A stretch of DNA of 64,000 nucleotides from Hymenolepis diminuta (Eukaryota; Platyhelminthes; Cestoda; Cyclophyllidea; Hymenolepididae). The DNA lies in the NCBI GenBank assembly GCA_900708905.1, contig CAADRB010000025.1, positions 2,267,360 to 2,331,359 of the forward strand, in the 5' to 3' direction. A model generated the notes under the pieces. The model was not told the DNA's origin, ran no database searches, and saw only the letters and a program-made list of their open reading frames with translations. Positions 54,893-64,000 of the stretch are shown piece by piece; position 1 is the first letter of the stretch, and each line of letters starts with the position of its first letter. The translations under genes were made by a program, and so were the position numbers.

Positions 54893-57800
54893 ATGGCACG
54901 AAAGATTAAGAAGAATACGAAGGGACATGCTGTCACTTATATTACTCAGAAGCAAGCCATGCGAATGCTTCAGATATCTTTACCCAACTTTCGGTAAGAT
55001 TTGATTAACAAGCAGTTATTTTTGTAGTCGTATTTGTTTGCTGAAAGGAATTTACCCAGTTGAGCCGAAAAATATAAAGAAGGCTGGTCATGGAAGCACA
55101 GAACCAAGAGTTTACTTCAATAGAAGAGATATTGCCTTCCTCAGGTGGGAACCTCTGATTGAAACCTTCCGTAAACTTCGCACCCATCAAATGCGTTTAA
55201 AGCGGGCTCGTGAAAAGTTGGATAGAGACAAGGAATATCGTTTAAGAATGACTAAACCAACTTATACGCTTCATCAACTGGTCCGTGAACGATATCCCAC
55301 ACGTAAAGCTGCCCTTCAAGACTTAACAGACAGCCTCAATCTCATTTTCCTCTTTTCACGCCTCCCTCGTTTGACACAATTTCATCCCGCATTGATCTCG
55401 CTCTGTCGAAGATTTTCAGTGGAGTTCCTCCATTACGTCATTGCTATGCGCTGTATTCGAAAGGCTTTCATTAGCATAAAAGGATTCTACTTGGAAGCCG
55501 TCATTGATGATGTTCCCGTTGTCTGGGTAATTCCTCATCATGCGGCATCTCATGTCCCCGTAGGTGTCGAATATCGTCTCTTAGCAACCTGTGTTGAGTT
55601 CGATGTCACGCTAGTCGGGTCGCTACTTGTCAAGTAAGGTCCCACATTTGCCACCTTAATTGCTCTTTTTTGTTCAGCCTTTATAAACAAGCTGGTCTTC
55701 TCTATCCACCGAAATTGAATACTCAAGCAATCAATAACCCAACTTCAGCCTATTGTTCCCCTGAGAATGCACATTTTGAGTTTCTTGCCTCCTTGTCGAT
55801 TCCAATAAAACGTTTTGAGGAGGAGAAAATCGATACAGAACAGATGGATAATTTGATTGAGCTTCAAGTAGGTTGCGAAACTTCTAGAAACTTTGCGGTT
55901 GTGTCGATTGGATAACGAATGAGTGATTATTGTTTCTTTCCAGGCAATAGATGATTCTGTCACAGCTGCAGTAAATAAACAAATGCAGATCCAAAAGATC
56001 AAGCATCTTTTCGGAGGAAAGCGCTTCTTTTTCAATCGTGAGGTACCCAAGGAGGTTCTGTCTGTGATTATTCGCTCATGCGGCGGAGATTGCTCTTGGG
56101 ATGCCCTTTCTGGTCCTGGGGCGACTTACACAGAGGATGACGATCGTATCGACTTCCAAATTGTCGATCGACCAATGCACTGTATGAAGGCAATTCGGTA
56201 AGTTTGATTGATCACTTTTTTACCAATCTATGCAGGTCCTTAAAGGAAGCCTTTTGGCGGTTGTGAAGTTAGTGAATATAATTTATAATCATTTCCAGGC
56301 CCACTAATAGGCTCACTTTCTTTGAGTATCGCTGTGTGATTTATTTCCAACAATTAGTTGTTAGCCCTTCCAGTCACTGGATATGTCTGAGCCTTGCATA
56401 ACTTACTTCTTCAAGGTGATGTGGAGCAGTATTCTAAAAGCTTTCGATTAGAAAATCATATTTCACTGTCCTTTTCCTTACCAATGTTGACCAGTATGGT
56501 TTTTCATACTGTTAATCGGATGTGTGTCGATGTTTATCGAATCCATGACCTCTGGTCCATGCCCGCTACCTCATCGAGTCATAATTCATTCTTGATAGTG
56601 TTTTGTGTTAATGGACAGTTTAGCTTTGTTTGAGTTGCATTAGGTGATTGTGATCAGTGATTAGAGTGAATGAACTGGTTTAATGATTGGTTTTTGATAA
56701 AATTTTAATTTCCTATTGAGATTGGTTTTTAGCTAACTCAAATGGACGTTGTAAGACAGAGAGTAGGGATCCTGATTTTGACTAGATTTTTGTCCTCTCA
56801 GCCACCATAAAGAATGGGCTTCTAATCCAGCTTACAAAATTGATAATTAAATCATTGGTCTCATTGACTCAGTTTAGGTATGGTTGTTTGCGTTTTATCT
56901 TCCACATTCGCAATCTAAATTTCACACATGGTATCTAACATGAAGTCCTTTCCCTCTGAATTTTACAGGGCCTACGTCCAGCCCCAGTGGGTGTTCGATA
57001 GCCTCAACGCCGGTCGTTTGATGCCCGTTCAGGACTACCTTCCCTCCGCTACCCTTCCACCTCATCTCTCCCCATTCGCCGCTTCTGCCGTTACTGCTGA
57101 CCCACTTATTGGTGGATCAATGGGTATGGCCGATGCACTCAAGCAAGCAACTGCAGTTAATGCTGCGCCAGGATTTGGGGCCGGCTCAGCTCTCTATCGA
57201 CCACCGGAGATGGATTACCTGGCTGGTCTGGTCTCACTCGCGGAAACCCGTGGAGCTGCGGTTGCTGAAGCAACCGAGGAAGGTGAGGAGAAAGAGGAGA
57301 TGGAAGTGGATGAGGTCGAAGAAGGTGGAGAACAAGGAGAGGACGCGAGTAAAAAGAAGAGCAAGAATAAGAAGAAAAGGAAGAATAAGATCAATAAGGC
57401 AATCAAGAAGGGTATGTTGTTGACTCCTTTTGCATCATTCAAACAGGAATCTATAGTTATGCATTCCAATTGCACATTGAGATTTGTATTAGTCAGATTG
57501 GCGGGTATACTGCTCCCAATTTGATATTTGCGAAGGTGAATGTGCATGAACATTTAACTTTGTGGTTTATTTTTGAACCGTTAATGTGACATCGGGGCTT
57601 TCAGTGTCGGACCTTTGAGCCACGTCGACTTCAGTATGAGTGTCGACAAATGTGTCTATTTTGTCTATCTATGTGTGTCTTGTAATCGACATAATACGAT
57701 ACCAGTAAAAGGACGTTTTCTCTAGAGTCTTTGGGTCTTTTGTACGCGGTTCCTTGTGTTATAGGAGAGCATCGTGTATGGTCTTGAGTCACCATATAAC

Positions 57801-58602
57801 GTGGGTGATATTCCACTTGTAAACCTATTTCTTTTTATTATTTATAGCGTACCACACAAGCATATTTCAGAAATCGTCAGGTTCACATTACACTGATTTT
57901 ATCTCTTAGTGTTTCTTTGTCGTTATCGATTATTCTTGTACAGTTAGTCAATTTTCTCGAATCAAAGTCTTTGGTACTTGGTTTTATTGGTTATGTTTAC
58001 TAGGCGGGGTTTTCAGTCATTATTTTGTTTCTTTTGTACTTATTGTTACCTGGTACCTTGTTAAAACATGCAGGGAAGGAGGTTCCATGAACTTTGAAAC
58101 TTGGTTATGGCAAATCATAGAGGAATCCATTGAAAAGGCTCTTCTCGGGGCATAGCTCTACGAGAGTATGACCGTAGAATTCCATGATATGTCACGACGA
58201 ATGAAACCGTTTTCACTGTAATCCTGTTTTAGGCACGATTGGTCCTGTAATATAATATTGTCAATTTTGATTTTTCTATCTCTCGATTTTAGGCAAAACT
58301 GTGGTTGAGCCTGGCCAACCTATGGACGATTTATCGAGAAGAATGGCTGAACGTGAGGCTGAGAATGCTCAACGCAAACTGCGTGAAATGATGCTTCCCA
58401 AGAAACACAAGAATCTGTACAGAAAGATGGTTCATGCCCAAAAGACAGCCAATAAGGACATCCGTCAGTTGGAAGAACGACGACAAAATATTCAGAAGTA
58501 GGTTGCTTTTTATCCTATGTTCTCGAATCTACGTCATTATGATCCATCCCCGATTAATTATTTTCTTTTAGGAATCAACGACCGCAACAAAAGTCAAAGT
58601 GA
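54893..58602 (+). CDS. PES1: Pescadillo homologue, seven exons
   Basis: Pescadillo is a nucleolar factor of the PeBoW complex (with BOP1 and WDR12) needed for 27S/32S pre-rRNA processing and 60S subunit assembly (family knowledge). Exons: 54893-54993, 55028-55633, 55678-55867, 55944-56197, 56969-57411, 58293-58497, 58572-58602, giving 609 codons plus stop against 588 aa in human. Introns are 34, 44, 76, 771, 881 and 74 nt. Landmarks are [46 protein letters not shown] and [10 protein letters not shown]. The BRCT domain spans about aa 321-415 and includes [21 protein letters not shown], the conserved VDRP, and [10 protein letters not shown] with the conserved Trp. An acidic stretch and Lys-rich segments follow (57,281-57,411), then a coiled, charged C-terminus. 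The start context is AAGATGG. Confidence 0.95.
56470..56590 (-). repeat. SINE copy inside PES1 intron 4
   Basis: The blocks gaccagtatggtttttcatactg, gtgtgtcgatgtttatcgaa, tccatgacctctggtccatgc and gctacctcatcg match the family. It accounts for much of the 771-nt length of this intron, whose neighbours are 34-76 nt. Confidence 0.5.
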
Positions 58603-60201
58603 ATTTTTGAAATGTTGATTCGTGTTTATTTTATAAAATAAGTAAATCTGTAAATAATGATTTATTGAACCTCCAATGGATGTGATCCTTTGTTTATCTC
58701 TTATTTTCTGTTAGCATTTTGGATGAAGATTGGTTGCTGTTTTAAATTTTCAAATTAAACGGTGAACTTACCCGGTTTGAAGACTAGTTAATTATTTAAA
58801 TAGAGGTTACTACTGATTATAAAGGATTAAAATACTTCATTTTTCCCGGAATCTCCGTAGATTTGATGTGGTTGTCACTTCGATAACCTGCGCCCTACTG
58901 AATAGATTTAAGTAGGAAGGTGCAGGATGGAAAGAAGTTGGATAATATTTGCAAACATGTTGCATTAAGGTAGAACCGTGTTGGTAGATGATCAATATCT
59001 TGAATATATCTTGAGGACCTTTTTCCTTAACTATTGATTGAGAAATCCGATCAATGTTCCCTAGATGGAGACGAAAGATTTTAAATGGAATTTCACTTCA
59101 TTTGTAAGTAGGAATGTTTAAGATTTACAAGAGTAAAGAAACTACCTGATTGGTTGCTTCAAAACATTGATCGACTCCCATTAAATAGTTTTAAATCGGT
59201 CATAATCGGCTTTAGTAGGATCGGAAAATGATCAGTTGGTGTTCGTGCCACAAATTCGATGCACGGCTTTAAATATTACATAGTTTTCAGGGCATTTCTG
59301 AATTCTCTTACAGCTATGCAATCACATATTTCACAACCCAGCTTTAAGTGGTCTGATGCCAGAGGAAAAATGACGTCTGAAATTGTGTGAGTTTGAAGAA
59401 TGGTTGGTTGCACTACTCCCATCACTGGATGTTGGCCGACAAATATTGGGTCCGAGTTAGGTAATGTAATAAACTGGTATGTTAACTTTATCGTCAACCA
59501 AAATCAGTTATGGTTAATGTACCCTGGTGGTAATGATACCGTTGTTGCTCTTCGGTTCATCGATGGCCCTAAAGAATGTCCAAACTATTCATCGTCTATT
59601 CCGACACTCATTGTTGACCGTCTATTAAAACTATTAAATTATTCCCTTCCCACGCAATTTCAATATTGTAATCCCCACATTCTAATATGGGTAGATAAGA
59701 TCGGTGGTTAAATGATCCTGTCGCCCAGATTTCGATTAGTGGCTGAAGACTGTAGAGAGCATTAATCGAACGCTTCGACAAAATGGGCAAATAAAAGTGA
59801 AGAATCACGTCATTTACATTTTATCAGTCGGAAAAGCTCGATTTTTGCTTTTTTAGATGTCTATCATCAAGCATAGTCTTTGACTAACTTACCTATGAAT
59901 TATTTATTACTCAACATAATATCTTAACACCTCACATTTTCGATGTATGGCACTTTCATCGAACAGGGCTTTACTTGAAAAACCCTCATCGTCGCCTCTT
60001 GATTTAAATTGTTGAGGTTTAAGTGGAAGAAGCCGTTAATATTCCTCTAAACTTTATTGCTCCTTCATTCCTCGATTAGTTTTATCAGTTTATATTAGAA
60101 ACTGTCATTTAGACAGACCGAAATATGCACTGTTTTATTTACTATCTCTAGTGGCCGTCCGGAATCGGAGTCACAAAAGTAAAGACGAAATTTATTATTG
60201 T
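58603..60201. other. Stretch between PES1 and the unidentified minus-strand gene
   Basis: The two transcription units converge here. Frames of 66-103 codons on both strands at 59,276-59,808 have no motif I recognise. The PES1 3' UTR should occupy the first part, but no clear AATAAA was seen close to its stop. Confidence 0.45.
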
Positions 60202-60464
60202 TTATGGAAGTGACCGGGAATGAGAATTTCCACCACTTTGTTCCGATTTAGAAAGCACGGAGTGGTATAGATATTGGGGATTGAGATGAAAGTCATCCTG
60301 GACATATTTTCGATCCGAATGGTGGTGTGTCAGGTAGTTGTTGAGCACGATCAGGCCTTTCTCTCGATCGTCATAATCGATGTGTCGGTTGCGGAGTAGG
60401 AGACCCACACACGTCCAGATTAGCTCAGCTATACTCTGCTGCATCCTATCACCGAGCCCTCCAC
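60202..60464 (-). CDS. Likely terminal exon of an unidentified minus-strand gene
   Basis: Reading leftward, a frame entered after GATTAG at 60,465 runs 86 codons to TAA. The peptide begins GGLGDRMQQSIAELIW and later has DREKGLIVLNNYLTHH and DDFHLNPQYLYHSVLSK. Base composition is much richer in GC than the flanks, and ATAATAAATT, with AATAAA, lies within 15 bases of the stop as a poly(A) signal. The frame needs one base from an upstream exon. One consistent donor is at 60,510, giving a 46-nt intron. I do not recognise the protein family. A chance open frame cannot be excluded. Confidence 0.45.
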
Positions 60465-60510
60465 CTAATCAACTAATCCATTATTTCCGGATACAAAAGA
60501 TACGGCCTAC

Positions 60511-60640
60511 CTACCGAAACGTTGAGCGTAAAATTTCTTGTCAGGGAGGCCAGGAGGTCAATTCTACTTACTAAACCGAACTCAATCTCAAAGTTAAAAT
60601 CAGGTTTCAAATGTAAGTCCATCTGGATCCTCAATTCGAC
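60511..60640 (-). CDS. Possible upstream exon of the unidentified minus-strand gene
   Basis: On the minus strand the frame containing MDLHLKPDFNFEIEFGL and then RIDLLASLTRNFTLNVS is open up to the proposed donor at 60,510 and joins the exon at 60,464 in phase. The left half of this segment has a stronger-looking donor (gtaagtag), but using it would shift the following frame to an early stop. The 5' boundary is unclear because a TGA occurs in frame near 60,650, so the acceptor would lie in the AG-rich stretch just after it. No family recognised. Confidence 0.25.
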
Positions 60641-60659
60641 TTCTCTTCGTTCTCTTCCC

Positions 60660-63600
60660 CTTCATTCCTTTTCTAGAATTTAGATGCCTTCTCGTTATTA
60701 AACTTTTTCAATTATTTTTATGTCATGGTTAATAATAAAAACCTACTTCTCTGCAGCAATATTTCGTCTTTCCTTCGAAAATTATTTTTAGTTGTGGATG
60801 TTGGATGAATTAAAACAAACTTGATTAATCTTCCTTCCCATTCACATTATTTTTCGTGGGTTGTGATTTACGTTAAATTCCACTATTCCGCTCTCCCCAC
60901 CAACTTCAACGGTAAAAATTTACCAATGCTGTCTGTTGCTTCGTCTTATAATCGGTCCAAGGCGGTCGTCTTAATATTTTTCAAAACCCCAAAAGAAGGA
61001 TTCATACATGATGCACTTGCAAGACCGGTGCCTTCTATTGCCAGTTATGATATAATTTAAAAGCAAAAAGTGAATTTGATTTCGTCTACTTAATCACAAG
61101 AATATAATGGACTGGAATTGGAATAGAGGCTACAAATTAGGACATTCAGTCTTCAATATTCCAATTATTGTAGGCAAAGCGAGTGATATTTGAGACCTTC
61201 TAGTCTAGAACAAGGGAAGACTTCTCTTGAACTCGAATTGGGAAACAAGCTTCGGGATTTAGGATATCCGAGGTGGTTTAGATCGGCTTTTTAAAAATCA
61301 TTTCCAATTTGCTTGATAGCGAGAGAAGAATATATGTATGACATTTTCATTTCTAAAGAGCTGTTATTTGTTACAAATTAGGGTTTGCAGCTAGACGGAC
61401 TTAATAATCGGATTAATGACCCAGAATACCGAAGCATTAGTGATGACATTTGACTTAAACCCTCTGATTCCCCCAAGACCGATAATAAGAGAAGAGAGAT
61501 TTCGTGAGAAGAATTCGCAGCTTGTCCTATTTATTGTGGATTTATAGTGATAGTTGTTAAGTGTTGTTTACATTAGTTTTTCTCGAAGTCTGGGGATCTT
61601 AGCTAGGAGCCTCTTGAGGGAGGAATTTTACTGGGTTCTGGCCATCCAAGGATTCCGGGTAATTCAAGGATATGTTATCTTTGTTCTGCTGTTTCTTGAA
61701 TATTTCACAATTTGTAATCCTAAGCATTGGTTCACATGGATACCAATCTAGAAAAGTCTTGATAGTATCCTCTTACTTACAGAGAATGGAACATGCATCC
61801 TTTTCCAATCCTTTCTATTTGCGCAGTTCTGGACTCCCACCGTCGCCTGCCATCTGATTTGTGGAATCCATAGACAGTGAACCTCATTCATAAAAAATCG
61901 ATATCCGGTACAATTTTTTCCTCTGTGGTCCCCAAGACTAAGTTCTAGCCAATTTTGACGCCTTTAAATATCTCAAGACGAACCAATCTCGAGTGTGCTT
62001 CCTATTTTAAGATAAACTTGTATTTTAATATTGCTCTGCATATTTGTCCCATTTTACAATTCTCATTTGTGGGAAACAATTGAAGACAGTCGAAGACGGT
62101 TTAAAAGACAGGGCAAGAAATGATAGAGAGGAGGGGATTGAAAAGATACTGAGAGCAGCGTCAAGGTATGAAAGGGTCTTATCTCAATCGATTTCTGGAC
62201 TCAGGTTGTATAATATTTACTAGATGAGCGGTTCATATCCCCGAAATTGCAGCAAATGCCTGTCAAGGATGTTTTGTGCTTATTGATCGATATTATTTAA
62301 TCAGGAAGGGCCGATCTTGCTAATCCGTTCTGTTTTTTCTTCGAATGGTTGAGACGACAAAATTTTTTTTATATGCGATTCATCAGCTTACAGCTTTACT
62401 AAAGCCGAGAAGAGATAACTCAAAATTTGAAGTTAGCAGAGCTCCGTAAGCTATGTTCACTCAAGGTCATTGATTGTCACTTAGGAGATATAATACAACT
62501 TTAAAAGTCAGTAATGCGCATCCATTGTCTAGGATACCTATCGGCATTCGTTGATAGTGGTTAATGGAGAAATTAGTGAATGAGAGTTTATTAGTCTGGT
62601 TGACATTATGGATCTTCTACATAATATAAACAGTCGGAGCCATATTTCTTCATTGGAATTGGCATAAAGTCATTTATTTCAAAGTCAATACCATTAGAAT
62701 ATAGGATAATTGTGTTGTAACTGTAAAAATGGAGTAACTGCAACTATACTTACGACCAGAATCTTAAGTTGAAATAATTTGAACTCCCCAAAAATGAAGC
62801 ATAATAGGGATAAAAAGTAAGTCAATAGGAGTTAGAACTAACGGAAGTTTTCAAAATATTCAGTTTCCGTCCCGTTATATTAATGAATATTAATGATAAA
62901 GCACTACGGAAAGAATACTACAGCTTGGGTTATCTGGGATAAGGAAATCTTATTAAGCCTCTACTCTTCTGAGATCCTAAGAACTTCACGACACAAAAGG
63001 TAGGAAAGGGGCATGGACTGGAGATGGGGAATTTTGCTACATAACCTAGAAGACATTTGGTGCATTTGTGAAAGACTGAATAAAGTGGCACTGGTAAAAG
63101 GAGGAAGATAACTGAGACAAGTCAAAAAGAGACGAGTGGCAAAAGGATGAGTCATAGGCAGTACCGAGTGAACCTCAATAAGCAGCGAGTAGATGACTGA
63201 TAGAAATCTGTAAGAAGATTAAGAAAGTGGTCATACCTCACGGTTACTTCTGTAATCTTCTTTCAAATAACATTTGTTAGGTGTTCTTCAAAATCTTACG
63301 TGCCTATAAAATTATTTTCTAATTACAATTTGAGATTTGCCTATGGAATTCGGGTGTCAGTATGAGGAATATAATTACAGAAATATTCATTATGATCTCT
63401 TCGATCAACTTTTTCTTTGATTTTCCCTTTTATGGACGATTTTAAATAATTAAAAGCATAAATATAATTGTTTTGGCTGTCTCATCTTATTTCCGATTAC
63501 CGCCTTGAAGAGTCTTATTCTTATTCGAAAATTCAAGTTTCCTACTTGTGTAATGATTATCTGAAACATTCTGTTCTTAATGACATTGGATAATTTTTAG

Positions 63601-64000
63601 GAAAATCTGTGAAATTTAATGAATCGAATGTATCAAATAAGTGTACTTTCAAAATTGCTATTTATATAAACAAAGGATCTGGAAAATACAAGATATTTAA
63701 TGTTTCGTAATTTCAAAATTTTTGTTCTGCTAGGATATTCATTCCCATGGCTAGTTTAAGGTTCAATATATGCACCTAATTTCCTCCCTGCATTGGTCAT
63801 CAATCTCAAGTTGTCAGAAAATGTGGAAGTAAATTTCAAGCTCATAAATGCGAACCATTACAAAATCAGTTGTGCATAACAAGTATCATACTATATCCAT
63901 TTAATCAAGAAAAGGCAAGCAAAACCTCTGACCATAGATACGAGTTACTCAAGAAAATGCGAGATCATCAATTTTAAGTCAAATCGAAGACAAGAAACGT
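60660..64000. other. Right flank without a recognised gene
   Basis: It probably contains upstream parts of the minus-strand gene ending at 60,202, but no exon could be identified. A purine-rich stretch at 62,090-62,200 has an open plus frame of about 45 codons without recognisable similarity. Confidence 0.4.

Noticed and set aside
59400..59711. 103-codon plus-strand frame downstream of PES1
   Set aside because: It has no recognisable motif, no splice context and an equally open opposite strand. Treated as unassigned.
1..64000. CRISPR arrays, bacterial operons, rRNA or intact tRNA genes
   Set aside because: The DNA is clearly intron-bearing eukaryotic sequence. No regular spacer repeats, rRNA motifs or complete tRNA folds were seen, only the degenerate tRNA-like SINE heads.

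Overview
The window is nuclear DNA of a eukaryote. It is AT-rich, coding sequence is broken by GT-AG introns, and long gene-free stretches carry diverged interspersed repeats. The three identifiable genes are an animal-type RanBP9/RanBPM, a TRUB2-type mitochondrial pseudouridine synthase and the ribosome-biogenesis factor Pescadillo (PES1). Introns fall into very short classes (31-46 nt and 68-78 nt) beside multi-kilobase ones. Proteins are diverged and carry long Ser/Thr-rich insertions. Together this suggests a parasitic flatworm, perhaps a tapeworm. That assignment is inference from gene architecture and was not tested by a search.

Layout. 1-5,500: no gene recognised; scattered repeats. 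5,530-5,660: a GC-rich patch with an E-box and a CCAAT box, a likely promoter. 6,057-49,762 (+): one large gene for a RanBP9/RanBPM (CTLH/GID complex) protein. I place 13 coding exons in one continuous reading frame (1,109 codons plus stop, or 1,070 without a 117-nt phase-0 exon). Its big introns hold most of the repeats in the window: tRNA-like SINE copies, a decayed tandem array (about 16.4-17.7 kb) and a 2.2-kb gag-protease-only LTR element (about 34.6-36.9 kb). 49,763-52,453: 3' flank and repeats. 52,454-53,753 (-): TRUB2 in four exons (387 aa). 53,754-54,892: shared divergent promoter region. 54,893-58,602 (+): PES1 in seven exons (609 aa). 60,202-60,464 (-): the likely last exon of an unidentified minus-strand gene with a poly(A) signal just after its stop. 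60,660-64,000: nothing I can identify.

TRUB2 and PES1 are head-to-head with 1.14 kb between start codons. One modifies RNA in mitochondria and the other builds the large cytosolic ribosomal subunit, so a shared promoter for two RNA/translation genes is plausible but unproven. RanBP9 is a scaffold of an E3 ubiquitin ligase and has no evident pathway link to its neighbours. All splice junctions were derived by hand from reading-frame continuity, GT/AG sites and remembered family motifs. Transcript data would settle them.
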